Below are positions 8,065-16,964 of a stretch of 64,000 nt of DNA, one piece after another (the first letter of the stretch is position 1; each line of letters starts with the position of its first letter). The stretch is from CAIKNB01 sp041658705 (GTDB lineage Bacteria > Patescibacteriota > Patescibacteriia > 2-12-FULL-60-25), in contig JBAZZT010000004.1 of NCBI GenBank assembly GCA_041658705.1, positions 1 through 64,000 on the forward strand, in the 5' to 3' direction. The position numbers were made by a program, and so were the translations under genes. The notes under the pieces are model-generated. The model saw only the letters and a program-made list of their open reading frames with translations. It did not search any database and was not told the DNA's origin.

Positions 8065-8140
8065 CTCGGCTCTCGGCACTCGGACCTTTGGGACTTGGGG
8101 GAATCTTGGTCTTCTGACCTTGGTTCCTCCAGTCCCTCTG

Positions 8141-8198
8141 ACCGGTATCTACAACGCAACGCTCCGTAAAGGAGCTCGCGTCACTCGTAGATGCCGGT
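8141..8198 (+). other. Hairpin downstream of VR2
   Basis: ACCGGTATCTAC (8141-8152) pairs with GTAGATGCCGGT (8187-8198) with one G-T pair, and enclosed GCTCC/GGAGC arms form a second hairpin. It lies 80 nt after VR2. DGRs are known to use a hairpin or cruciform after the VR for target recognition. The T-rich tail means it could instead, or also, terminate the target gene. Confidence 0.6.
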
Positions 8199-8210
8199 TC
8201 TTTTGTTTTC

Positions 8211-8219
8211 TGATAAAAT
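8211..8219 (+). promoter_or_regulatory. Extended -10 for the TR2 RNA
   Basis: TGATAAAAT is an extended -10 (TGn plus TAAAAT). It would start an RNA near 8226 that covers TR2 and ends at the terminator 8607-8640. No convincing -35 is seen. Confidence 0.4.
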
Positions 8220-8464
8220 CCAGAATGGAGAGTAGGCTCATGTATCGGCATTTACGGATGCCGGTCGCCGAAATCTCTTGTCTATCGCACACGCGTCAGA
8301 ATCCTCGCGTCCACGGATGCGGAGAGCGTACGCCGCGAATGATGGGTACTCCGTGTTTTCTTTTGGAACAGGTTGCGCGAGAAGAGCGCAGAGTTTGTCC
8401 CGCATAAAATTCAGGATCTGGGTGCGCCTGGATCCGGTGTCATGGACGGAGAAAACACCCTTTT

Positions 8465-8594
8465 CGGCTCCCGACGAGAAGCAATGGCGGAACGTTCCCA
8501 ACGTCAACTTCAACCGCGACAATCGGCAGGTGAAGCTCAACTCTAACCCGAACGACAACTCCAACGACAACCTGGCCGTTCCGTCCTTCCGGGA
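8465..8594 (+). repeat. DGR template repeat TR2
   Basis: This is the template of VR2. Read in the target frame it is rich in AAC codons (N-V-N-F-N-R-D-N and N-S-N-P-N-D-N), all replaced in VR2 at adenine positions only. It shares no sequence with TR1. Confidence 0.95.
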
Positions 8595-8606
8595 CTCCCC
8601 ATCACG

Positions 8607-8640
8607 ATTCCCTGTCTCAATGGCAGGGGATTGCTTTTTA
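8607..8640 (+). terminator. Terminator of the TR2 RNA
   Basis: ATTCCCTG (8607-8614) pairs with CAGGGGAT (8624-8631), followed by a T-rich run to 8639. It overlaps the convergent avd 2 stop, as in cassette 1. Confidence 0.7.
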
Positions 8641-9023
8641 GGAAATTGATTTTGTCCAGCCTCCAAGCATCCTCCCGATTTCTTGAAGTTGCGATTCCAT
8701 TTGCAAATAGGAGGAATTGGAAACGCATTTACAATTTTTACACAGTCGTATGAGCAGCTTGAGCACATCTAGTTTTACGCTTGCCCGCCGGAGGCTCATT
8801 GATTTTTCTTTAGCCTCGGCCGTTTGAGCCGCCATCAAAGTCAGTTCGAGAATTTCCAAAAGATATTCCGCGCACTTGACTCCGAGAGAGTGGCGCTGTG
8901 TTTTTGGAAATTTGATTAAAATTTCGTTCCAAAATGCATAGGCGACATAAATAGAACGAACGATGGGTACGTCACCGGGATTGCGAGCCGGCGCAGGGTT
9001 GAAATTCGTGAGGGGGGGGGCAT
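8638..9023 (-). CDS. avd: DGR accessory protein Avd, cassette 2 (frame broken at a C9 tract)
   Basis: The minus-strand frame encodes a full Avd: VPIVRSIYVAYAFWNEIL, then KFPKTQRHSLG, a helical middle (SVKLDVLKLLIRL) and the ending QEIGRMLGGWTKS. No start codon exists in frame before the conserved core. The only usable start is ATG 9023, followed at once by nine C (9012-9020). Nine C leaves the Avd core out of frame; ten or seven would join it and give about 128 aa. The fault and its direction are the same as in cassette 1. The gene lies antisense between TR2 and RT2. Confidence 0.85.
9012..9020. repeat. Homopolymer G9/C9 tract after the avd 2 start
   Basis: Nine G on the plus strand lie directly beside the minus-strand ATG (cat at 9021-9023). 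This is the same position as the G10 tract of cassette 1, so the tract appears to be a conserved part of the cassette. Confidence 0.8.
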
Positions 9024-9041
9024 ACTGGTGTTGTTAATTGG

Positions 9042-10019
9042 ATGAAGATGAGTCGAGAAACATTCGAACAAATCTGTTCCTCCGAAAATATTTTCGCCGC
9101 TTGGGCAAGATTCAGCTCCGGTAAACACTCCAAGGCAGACGTGGCAGCTTTTGAGTACCGGCTGGAAGACAACCTGTTCGCCTTGCGAGAGTCCATGATT
9201 TCAGGGAGTTACCGGCACGATCCTTACAAGCCATTTACCATTTATGATCCGAAACAACGCCGGATTCATAAGGCGACGGTGAAGGATCGGGTCGTCCATC
9301 AAGCCATCGTAAACGTCATCGAACCGTTTTTTGAGAGTCGGTTCATCCACGACAGTTATTCGTGTCGCATCGGCAAAGGTACCCACGCGGCCGTGGATCG
9401 ACTGCGGAAGTTCCTGCGCCAAGCGAGCCTGAACGATACCAGAACCGTCTACGCTTTGAAATGCGACGTTAAAAGATTTTTCGCATCGATGGATCACGGA
9501 ATCCTTTTTACTCTGTTGAAAAGACGGATAACCGACAGCCGGACTCTGCGGTTATTGACCGACATCGTCGGAAGTTTCCGCGTCACGGAACAGCGCGGCA
9601 TTCCGCTCGGCAACCTGACGAGCCAACTCTTCGCGAACGTTTTCCTGCATGAACTTGATCGGCAAATGAAGATGACACTCCACGAAGCATATTACATCCG
9701 TTATTGTGACGATTTCATAATTCTTAGTGAATCCAGAAACCGGTTGAAAACCCTCACCCACGAGATCGATGCATTTCTAAAAGAAGCGTTATCGCTCACG
9801 TTGCATCCGGGTAAGCTTTCTATCCGCACTTGGCGGCAGGGCATAGATTTTCTTGGGTATGTAATCTTGCCAAAAACGACGGTCGTACGGACAAAGACGG
9901 TTCAGAGAATGTTGAAGCGGGCGACGCAGGATAATCTGCCGTCATATTTGGGGATTTGCAGCCATGCGGACGCACACGAATTGAGAGCTGTACTGCTCAA
10001 TGAAACTTGGATTCCGTGA
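9042..10019 (+). CDS. DGR reverse transcriptase, cassette 2
   Basis: This 325-aa DGR RT is clearly homologous to RT1 (FEQI...SENIFAAW near the start). It has LKCDVKRFFASMD, the DGR motif IPLGNLTSQLFAN and the catalytic RYCDDF near residue 221. ATG 9042 lies downstream of the G9 tract, so unlike RT1 its frame does not depend on tract length. A second ATG at 9048 is also possible. comEC follows at 10076. Confidence 0.95.
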   Translation: MKMSRETFEQICSSENIFAAWARFSSGKHSKADVAAFEYRLEDNLFALRESMISGSYRHDPYKPFTIYDPKQRRIHKATVKDRVVHQAIVNVIEPFFESRFIHDSYSCRIGKGTHAAVDRLRKFLRQASLNDTRTVYALKCDVKRFFASMDHGILFTLLKRRITDSRTLRLLTDIVGSFRVTEQRGIPLGNLTSQLFANVFLHELDRQMKMTLHEAYYIRYCDDFIILSESRNRLKTLTHEIDAFLKEALSLTLHPGKLSIRTWRQGIDFLGYVILPKTTVVRTKTVQRMLKRATQDNLPSYLGICSHADAHELRAVLLNETWIP

Positions 10020-10075
10020 TATCAACAACCGTTAGAGACATTTCATTTTTTTCCAAGATGCGGTAGCTCTAGAGT

Positions 10076-11554
10076 ATGTGGCTCGACAGGTTCAAACATC
10101 CCGGAGAATTTTTTGGGTTGGTTTTGGCCGCTTTTCTTTTGGGCATCGCGGCGCATTCGATCCGGCCATTCGCGCATTGGCCGGATGTTTGGTTGGCCGC
10201 GGGTTTAGGCTTCTGTGTCATCGGCTTGAGAGCGGCGAAAAGCGGTTTGCGCCGCCGCAGTCTCGTGCTTTTAGCCGCTATCATCGCGGGAGCGTTGCGC
10301 TTCAATCTTACGGTACCGCTGCCCGAGCAAGGGTTGCTACCTTATATAGGTGAGAGCGCCATGTTGCGCGGACGCATCGTAAGTTCGACGGAAGCGAACG
10401 GACGCATCGCGGCCGTAGCCAAGATCGAAGCGGTCGGCGCCAACGTCGTCACGGGACCGGGCGCGAATCTTTACTTGCGGCCGGATAAAAGCGTTTGGCC
10501 CGGGTCGAGTGTGGAATTCACCTGCACTTTGCGCACGCCCGGAACTTTCCCGTCCAATCTGGAACGGCGCCGTTCGCTGGCGCGCAAAGGTATCTGGAGC
10601 GAGTGCAGCGCAAAAACCAGCCTCAAAATCCTGGCCCAGCCCAATGCTTACGATCCGCTTTTTGCTTTGGCTAAGTTGCGCGAACGCATCACTGAACGCA
10701 TCGCGTCCGTGCTTCCGCCGGACGAAGCTGCGCTCACGACCGGCATCCTATATGGTGACCAAGATCTAACGCCTCAACTCAAAGATTTGTTCCAGCGCGC
10801 GGGGCTGATGCATCTGGTCGCGGTTTCCGGTTCCAACGTGACCATTTTGGTGGATGTTTTGCTGGTCATGGCTCTGTATGTCGGTTTGCCGCGGCGCCGC
10901 GCTTTTTGGCTGGTGAGCGCGGGGCTTTTGGTCTTCGTCGGCTTCGTCGGATTTTCGGCTTCGATTTTGCGCGCAGCTTTCATGGGGTGGCTGGCGGCGT
11001 TGGCGCGCGAGTTGGGGCGCAAGGCTTGGACCGATCGGCTGTTGCTCGCGGCCGCGGCGACGTTGTGCCTATTCAATCCGTGGGTGCTGGCTTTCGATGT
11101 GGGGTTCGCTTTATCTTTCCTCGCCACTTGGGGACTGCTCGCCTGGACGCCGATCTTCGAGAAACGTTTGTCTGTTTTGCCGCGCGCTTTATCCTTGCGC
11201 GTCACGGCCGCGACGACGTGCGGCGCGACGCTCATGACCGCGCCGTATCTGGCCTGGGTCTTCGGCCGTTTGTCGCTGGCCGGACTGCTCACTAACATCT
11301 TGGCTTTACCGCTCGTGCCTTGGGCCATGCTGTGGGGCGCGATCTGCGCGGCCTGGGGAGATTGGCCGGGTCACTTGGCCACGGCTGCTCCGGCGTTGGG
11401 ATTCGCCAAAGCCATCATTTTGATTTCGAAGATCACCAACATCGCGCCGTGGCTCTCGAGCACGGTGCCGGGGATGGATTTTGGTTTGCTCGCCGCGACT
11501 TACCTCGCCATTTTTTATCTTTGGTTGGGTCTGCGCGAGGATAAAGTCGAATGA
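10076..11554 (+). CDS. comEC: ComEC/Rec2-type DNA uptake channel, membrane part only
   Basis: ComEC forms the inner-membrane channel for single-stranded DNA uptake in competence. This 492-aa protein has N-terminal membrane segments, a soluble OB-like part (MLRGRIVSS...GPGANLYLRP), and the competence domain with LTTGILYGDQDLTPQLKDLFQRAG, the signature HLVAVSGSNV, and several more membrane helices. The C-terminal metallo-beta-lactamase-like domain of classical ComEC (about 750 aa) is absent. ATG 10076 has no SD. Confidence 0.92.
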   Translation: MWLDRFKHPGEFFGLVLAAFLLGIAAHSIRPFAHWPDVWLAAGLGFCVIGLRAAKSGLRRRSLVLLAAIIAGALRFNLTVPLPEQGLLPYIGESAMLRGRIVSSTEANGRIAAVAKIEAVGANVVTGPGANLYLRPDKSVWPGSSVEFTCTLRTPGTFPSNLERRRSLARKGIWSECSAKTSLKILAQPNAYDPLFALAKLRERITERIASVLPPDEAALTTGILYGDQDLTPQLKDLFQRAGLMHLVAVSGSNVTILVDVLLVMALYVGLPRRRAFWLVSAGLLVFVGFVGFSASILRAAFMGWLAALARELGRKAWTDRLLLAAAATLCLFNPWVLAFDVGFALSFLATWGLLAWTPIFEKRLSVLPRALSLRVTAATTCGATLMTAPYLAWVFGRLSLAGLLTNILALPLVPWAMLWGAICAAWGDWPGHLATAAPALGFAKAIILISKITNIAPWLSSTVPGMDFGLLAATYLAIFYLWLGLREDKVE

Positions 11555-11759
11555 CGAATGACGAATGTCGATCGGAAACTCGATTTTCGACATTCGATAT
11601 TCGAATTTCGACTCTCAACTTCCAAAAACGTATGTGGATAAGAGTGTCGGCGCAAATTAAATGTCAGTTGGCGCTGACAAGCGGAAGGGCAACTTAAAAC
11701 TCAAAGTTTCAGACAATTCAGGCCTTATCTTTAAACTTTTAACTTTTAACTTTTAGCTT

Positions 11760-12130
11760 TCTTCCGTCTTGTCCATCGCGACGGACAATTTCTTTGACCA
11801 TATTCTACGAAACATTCTAACCTGAAGAAGTGGATCGCCAGATCCCGCACCTCGAAACCGGAAAGGCCGGGACGACAAAACAAGAAGTCCGCGCTGCCAG
11901 GAATGGACGGGGAGGAAAAGCGGCCCCGCTGCGTTCCCCGGTCTGGTACGGCAACTAGACCGGCGCTGGCAGCCCAGGAAAGCGGATTTCAGAGTCTCGT
12001 ATGCCGAACGCATGCCGCGCTTCACGGGCTTGTCCCCAAGCGCGCGCGGACCATCACCCCGCAGGCTTCATACCTTGCGGTAACCGGTCCCACGCATGAC
12101 TCGCTTCGTCCCAGCCTTTCACGGATCGTA
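11760..12130. other. Structured non-coding region between comEC and 12271
   Basis: The gap 11555-12270 has no credible gene. Its edges are A/T-rich palindromic repeats (aactttaaactttgagc types). The middle is GC-rich with nested inverted repeats: CTGCCAG (11894-11900) with CTGGCAG (11966-11972), and CCGGTCT (11938-11944) with AGACCGG (11957-11963). A structured RNA is possible on either strand. I compared it by eye with RNase P and tmRNA signatures and found neither. Confidence 0.35.
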
Positions 12131-12270
12131 AATAACTCAAAGCTTAAAGTTTAAAACTTAAAGCTTCGGAAACGGTTATCGAGAATATATAAGTTTATGT
12201 CTTGAGCTTGTCGAAGGACTACCATAACTTTAAACTTTAAGCTTTGAGCTTTAAACTAACTCAAACTCCT

Positions 12271-12822
12271 ATGAAAAAAACCGCACTCATCGTCTCGCTC
12301 GCCTTCGTCTTGGTACTGGCTGCGCTTTTGGCCTTGAAATTTTCCGCGCCGAAAGACAATCGCGCTAAGCCTGCGTCGAGCGATGCCACGCAGGATCTCC
12401 GCGTGCCGGAATTCACCAGCGCGACTTTCAACGACGGCGATGCGCTGACGGGTCTTGGCGCCAACTGGACTTACCTGCGCCAAACCGCGGCCGAATTAAA
12501 TGCCGTGCCGGATCTCGACGGGACAAAGCCGACCCGCGAATCAGTCGCCAAGCTTTTGGCCAAGCCGGTCGAGTTGATCTTGAACGAAGCGCAGATTATC
12601 GACGCAAAAAAACTCGCCGCCGCGCTCAAGCCATACCAAAAAATCGTGGTTGCGGGTCGTGACGGATATCTGGTGCCCGCCGCCGACCTAGCGGGCGGTA
12701 CGCAATTTGCGCTCGTGGGTACCTCGACCGTGCTTTTGATCCAGGATGGTACGAGCGCCGCGTGGCCCGAGCAATTGGATTCTGAAGTCACCACTTTTAT
12801 CCAGACCGTGCGCGTCCCGTGA
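12271..12822 (+). CDS. Membrane-anchored hypothetical protein
   Basis: This 183-aa protein has one N-terminal hydrophobic helix (residues 5-25: LIVSLAFVLVLAALLALKF) that anchors or exports it. A soluble part follows with no family I recognise. It is preceded by an A/T-rich repeat spacer that runs up to the start codon, and no SD is seen. Confidence 0.7.
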   Translation: MKKTALIVSLAFVLVLAALLALKFSAPKDNRAKPASSDATQDLRVPEFTSATFNDGDALTGLGANWTYLRQTAAELNAVPDLDGTKPTRESVAKLLAKPVELILNEAQIIDAKKLAAALKPYQKIVVAGRDGYLVPAADLAGGTQFALVGTSTVLLIQDGTSAAWPEQLDSEVTTFIQTVRVP

Positions 12823-12896
12823 GCTCTTTTCTCCCGTCCGTGATGCATAGCGGACGGAAGTCGGGAGCACATTTCAAAACATAGGGAGAGTGCACA

Positions 12897-15155
12897 ATGA
12901 GATACCTCGTAAAATGCTGCGTTTTGTTCATCGTGGGTTTCGGTGGCTGTGCGCGGGCCGTGCCTGAAGGTCGGGAAGGCCAGAACAGCCAAGGCATCAG
13001 CCTGGATCCCAAGACGGGAGTGCCGTACGCGACCACGTACCAGTACCCGCTCCAGGGCGTCGAGGCTTCGGACTTCGGCTTTGCCTTCGGGAGCATGAAC
13101 ACCAACATCTGCATGGCGCGCGACCAGGACAAAAAATGCGTGGCCTATGGCTACCATCTGGCGCGCGACAGCCGCGTGGACAAGACGCCCTACGGCACGG
13201 AGGTCGTGGCGCCAGCCGACGGCATCGTGCGCATCACGACCGATGTCGCCTTCCGCGGCTACGGTTCCACTTCGTCCGCCAACGCGAATTACTTCGGCTG
13301 CGTCATCGTGTTGGAGCACGAATTCCCGAACGGCGATCCCATCACGACGCTCTTGGGCCACGTGCAGTGCGAGAGCGGGGTCGCCTACAGCGCCACGGGG
13401 CGCAGCGGCAATCCGCCGCGCAACACCGTCGTGCATCGCGGCCAGTACCTGGGGCATATCGGCCACTACTGGTACGGCGCGGGCAAGACGATCGATTGGC
13501 ATCACGTGCATTGGGGCATCCGCAAGGGAAAATTCGCGGCTGCCTCCTATACTCGCGCCGCGCTCGGCAAGTACGCCCGCGGTTACGCCAACCTGTCGGA
13601 ATTCAGCGTGGATTCCGCGACGCACCTCAAGACCCATCCCGAATGGACTGATCCCTTCAGCGTGGTCCAGGCGTTGGGCGACCCAGCCCTCACTCCCGCC
13701 GTGGGCGTGCGCCATCATCCGCCGGGCTCGCTCTTGGAAGACGCGGACGGCAAGCATTGGCTGGTGACCGAAGAGACCAAAGTCTCTCTCGTGCCGCAAG
13801 CCGTCATGTTGGCCGACCGCTATGACGCCTCGAGCGCCGTGCGCGTTTCGGCCGAGGAGCTGGCTTGCTATGACCATGGACCGAACGTCTCGGCTTTGGG
13901 TCCGGTGACCGCCTACCAGCGTCCCGGCACCTCGACCGTGGTCATGGCGTATGAGCAGACTCATGGACGCTACGACGTGATCCGTTGGGAAGCGTTGCTC
14001 TCGTGGGGCTTGAGCCAGAACGATCTCACGGCCAACGCGACCAAGATCAACCTGGCGGAAAACACCTACGCCGACCGCGGATACCGCAGGCTGCGCCCGG
14101 GCACGTTGGTCAAGGCCGATGAGTCGAGCGAAGTCGCACTGGTGACTCCGCAGAGCGAGCGGTTGCCCATCGCGACGGGTGAAGTCTTCGAAGCCTTGGG
14201 CTATGATTGGAAGAAGATCGTGAGCTTGCCGGCCGTCGTCCTCGACCAAGTCGCGGGACAGCGCACGACCAAGCTCGTGGACTTCGACTCGATCCATCAC
14301 TGCCTCACGCCGCCGCCCTGTCCTGACAATCAGGTCTGCGCGGGGGGAGATGACCCGATCGAAGACGACCCCTCGCTCGACCCGGAAGACGATAGCGAAG
14401 CTGAAGCCGGCGTCGGCGGTTCAGGCGGAAGCGGCCCGAGCGAAATCTGCAACGGCTTGGATGATGACGGCAATGGCCAAGTCGATGAGATCTTCATGTG
14501 CCAGCTCGGCGCGACCGACGGTCCGCCTTGCGTCACCTCATGCAATACGTCCGGCATGCGCGAATGCGTCGCGCCGAGCTGTAGCTGGGGCGCCTGTCAC
14601 CCATTCCCCGAGAACTGCGCCAACACGCTCGACGATGACTGCAACGGTTTCGTCGATTGCGCCGATCCGATCTGCGCCACCGATCCGCTGTGCGTGCCCA
14701 GCCAGGACGCGGGGAGCGGTGGAAGCTCGGGCAGCGGCGGGTCAGCCGGGACCGGTGGATCAGGCGGCCAAGCGAACAGCCAGGCCGAAATCCACTTCGC
14801 CTACGTCGGACCGGTTGTGCCCGGCAACCACGTGCTCTGGGCATGGTGGCAGCCACCTACTGCTACGCCGCGTACCTGGGCTCCGGTCACCGAATGCGCC
14901 GACTCTACACCCGACGACGGAAAACTCGACTGCGTTTTCCAGCTGCCGCACGGCACAGGACCCTTCGAGTTCCAGGTCGCCTTGCCTGACAACAGGTTCT
15001 GGGGCGACGAATCCTGCAATCCCACCGGGGGTTGCGGCCAAACCATCGGCTCCGTGCATGTCGCGGATGCGCAGGGTGATCTCTTGGTCACGCTCGTACC
15101 CAACAATCCCGACAGCCAGCCGTACTACAACGGATATATCTCGCATATCCCGTGA
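12897..15155 (+). CDS. Secreted M23-type peptidase with MopE-like metal-binding motifs
   Basis: This 752-aa exported protein has a signal sequence with a possible lipobox Cys (FGGC) near residue 18. The M23/LytM zinc motif is present: HLARD (HxxxD, near residue 87) and HVH (near residue 203), between GTEVVAPADGIV and WGIRKGK. Such domains cut peptidoglycan cross-links. Two MopE-like motifs follow: EICNGLDDDGNGQVDE near residue 516 and NTLDDDCNG near 575. They are joined by Gly/Ser-rich linkers to a C-terminal beta-rich domain of unknown function. The start has an SD (AGGGAGAG). It may act on the cell wall of itself, a host or a rival. Confidence 0.8.
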   Translation: MRYLVKCCVLFIVGFGGCARAVPEGREGQNSQGISLDPKTGVPYATTYQYPLQGVEASDFGFAFGSMNTNICMARDQDKKCVAYGYHLARDSRVDKTPYGTEVVAPADGIVRITTDVAFRGYGSTSSANANYFGCVIVLEHEFPNGDPITTLLGHVQCESGVAYSATGRSGNPPRNTVVHRGQYLGHIGHYWYGAGKTIDWHHVHWGIRKGKFAAASYTRAALGKYARGYANLSEFSVDSATHLKTHPEWTDPFSVVQALGDPALTPAVGVRHHPPGSLLEDADGKHWLVTEETKVSLVPQAVMLADRYDASSAVRVSAEELACYDHGPNVSALGPVTAYQRPGTSTVVMAYEQTHGRYDVIRWEALLSWGLSQNDLTANATKINLAENTYADRGYRRLRPGTLVKADESSEVALVTPQSERLPIATGEVFEALGYDWKKIVSLPAVVLDQVAGQRTTKLVDFDSIHHCLTPPPCPDNQVCAGGDDPIEDDPSLDPEDDSEAEAGVGGSGGSGPSEICNGLDDDGNGQVDEIFMCQLGATDGPPCVTSCNTSGMRECVAPSCSWGACHPFPENCANTLDDDCNGFVDCADPICATDPLCVPSQDAGSGGSSGSGGSAGTGGSGGQANSQAEIHFAYVGPVVPGNHVLWAWWQPPTATPRTWAPVTECADSTPDDGKLDCVFQLPHGTGPFEFQVALPDNRFWGDESCNPTGGCGQTIGSVHVADAQGDLLVTLVPNNPDSQPYYNGYISHIP

Positions 15156-15233
15156 ATCCTTGACCCCCGACTGTCTACGGTTGGGGGTCTTAAAACAGCT
15201 CAAAGTTTAAAACTTAAAATTTAAAGTTTTGGT

Positions 15234-15590
15234 ATGGATTCGGATAAATGTTTGGACAGAAGAACGTTCAAATTCGTGCTGGAGCTTTCCAACTTGCTGG
15301 ATCGAATGCAGAATACTCGGACGATCTCCATAATCGCCCATCAGTTGCTGCGCTCGGCCATGTCGATAGGAGCGAATCTGAACGAAACCAAGTCCTCAAG
15401 CTCACGTAGAGAGTATAAGAAGTATTTCGAGGTTGCCCTTAAAAGCGCGAATGAATCGGATTACTGGCTGCGTTTACTGCACTCACAAAGCTCCGCGGAG
15501 ATAGCTGAAATCGAAAAGTTATCGGATGAGCTGAATCAAATCTCTAAAATGCTTGGCGCCTCAATCTTGACCATAAAATCAAAATTATGA
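15234..15590 (+). CDS. Four-helix bundle protein (S23/IVP family)
   Basis: This 118-aa all-helical protein has the family features: an N-terminal helix (RTFKFVLELSNLLDRM), then LLRSAMSIGANLNETKSSSS, and a final helix with QISKMLGAS. The family is common in CPR genomes and its role is unclear; it is structurally related to Avd. It starts at the edge of an A/T-rich repeat and has no SD. Confidence 0.8.
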   Translation: MDSDKCLDRRTFKFVLELSNLLDRMQNTRTISIIAHQLLRSAMSIGANLNETKSSSSRREYKKYFEVALKSANESDYWLRLLHSQSSAEIAEIEKLSDELNQISKMLGASILTIKSKL

Positions 15591-15742
15591 TGTCTATATA
15601 TTAAACTTCGAGTCTTGAGTTGACCCTTGACCCTTATCCACAGGTTTCTTCTTGCATGATAAGGTGGGGTATGACAATCTAGAACAAAAATAGAACACCT
15701 TAACTTTTAACTTTTAACTTTAAACTTTGAGCTAACGCGCAT

Positions 15743-16837
15743 ATGTCAAAAAAAGTCGTTGATGAACATGACGAGCGGCAGAAAGCCGCTCAAGAGGCCA
15801 TCAATCAAATCAAAGAGAGGTTCGGCGAGGGGAGCATCATGCGTCTAGGTGAAGCCAAGCGCATGGCGGTGGATGTCGTGCCTACCGGCTGCCTGTCGAT
15901 TGACCTCGCGTTGGGCGTCCTGGGCATGCCGCGCGGCCGCGTCATCGAGATTTTCGGTCCGGAGTCTTCGGGCAAGACCACACTCGCCCAACACGTCATC
16001 GCCGAAGTGCAGAAGCTGGGCGGGGTAGCCGCCTTCGTGGATGCGGAGCATGCGCTCGACCCGGATTATGCGCGCAAGATCGGCATCAACATAGACGAGC
16101 TCCTGATTTCGCAGCCTGACACGGGTGAACAGGCTTTGGATATCGTCGAAACGCTGGTGCGCTCCAATGCCGTGGACGTCATCGTGGTGGACTCCGTCGC
16201 CGCGCTCACGCCCAAAGCCGAGATTGAGGGCGAGATGGGCGATTCGCACATGGGTCTGCAGGCGCGGCTCATGAGCCAAGCCCTGCGCAAGCTCACGGCC
16301 GTCATTTCCAAGACCAAGACCGTGCTCATCTTCATCAACCAGATCCGGCAGAAGATCGGCGTCGTGTTCGGCAACCCCGAGACCACGACGGGCGGCGTGG
16401 CACTCAAATTCTATTCCTCGGCGCGCATCGAAGTGCGGCGTTCGGCGCAAATCAAGATGGGCGAGAAGGTCATGGGCAACCGCGTCAAAGCCAAGATCGT
16501 CAAAAACAAAGTCGCGGCGCCTTTCCGCACCTGCGAATTCGACATCATGTACAACGAAGGTATCTCGGTCGTGGGAGACTTGCTCGATTTGGGCGCCGAG
16601 TACGGAGTGATCAAGAAGTCCGGCAACTCTTATGCTTACGGCGATGAAAAACTGGGCTTGGGCCGCGAAAACGCCAAACTTGGTTTGCGCGAACGGCCGC
16701 AGCTGCACAAAGAAATCCGCGATAAGATCATCGAGCTGTGGAAAGAGCGCGAACAGACGGATAACGACCGCCTGATACCGCAGCGCCCCGACGCCGCCGA
16801 AGAAATCCCGACGGAATTAGCCGCCACAGAGTCGTGA
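15743..16837 (+). CDS. recA: Recombinase RecA
   Basis: RecA forms filaments on single-stranded DNA, drives strand exchange and, in many bacteria, LexA self-cleavage. The Walker A GPESSGKTT is near residue 72, with the ssDNA-binding loops and the NQIRQKIGV and FGNPETTTGG blocks intact. At 364 aa its length is usual. No SD is visible; an A/T-rich repeat runs into the start region. Confidence 0.98.
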   Translation: MSKKVVDEHDERQKAAQEAINQIKERFGEGSIMRLGEAKRMAVDVVPTGCLSIDLALGVLGMPRGRVIEIFGPESSGKTTLAQHVIAEVQKLGGVAAFVDAEHALDPDYARKIGINIDELLISQPDTGEQALDIVETLVRSNAVDVIVVDSVAALTPKAEIEGEMGDSHMGLQARLMSQALRKLTAVISKTKTVLIFINQIRQKIGVVFGNPETTTGGVALKFYSSARIEVRRSAQIKMGEKVMGNRVKAKIVKNKVAAPFRTCEFDIMYNEGISVVGDLLDLGAEYGVIKKSGNSYAYGDEKLGLGRENAKLGLRERPQLHKEIRDKIIELWKEREQTDNDRLIPQRPDAAEEIPTELAATES

Positions 16838-16858
16838 TGTTTGTTCCCAAGATTGCTT

Positions 16859-16889
16859 GTAGGGGCGAATAATCATTCGCCCCTAAAGG
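16859..16889. repeat. GGGGCG palindromic spacer repeat
   Basis: gtaggggcgaat and attcgcccct form a perfect palindrome downstream of recA. It belongs to the family also seen at 5165, 37603-37717 and 39915-39970, and could act as a transcription stop. Confidence 0.6.
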
Positions 16890-16964
16890 TTTCTGGATAA
16901 CAGAGATTTCTTTGATTTTTCACGGCTTGATTAATCGCTCGATTACGTGGTAGCAATATAGAGT

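Larger units (their letters stand above)
8226..8640 (+). ncRNA. DGR template RNA 2
   Basis: This non-coding stretch has about 240 nt of leader followed by TR2 and an intrinsic terminator, the same layout as the TR1 unit. The ORFs across it show no protein-like pattern. Confidence 0.65.

Noticed and set aside
12471..14300. 609-codon minus-strand ORF opposite the M23 peptidase
   Set aside because: The plus-strand gene has a signal peptide, zinc motif and SD. The minus frame is a GC-bias shadow with no recognisable domain.
15234..15590. Four-helix-bundle gene as a third avd
   Set aside because: It has the S23-type pattern (LLRSAMSIGANLNE) rather than the Avd ending GGWxKS, and no RT or TR is next to it.
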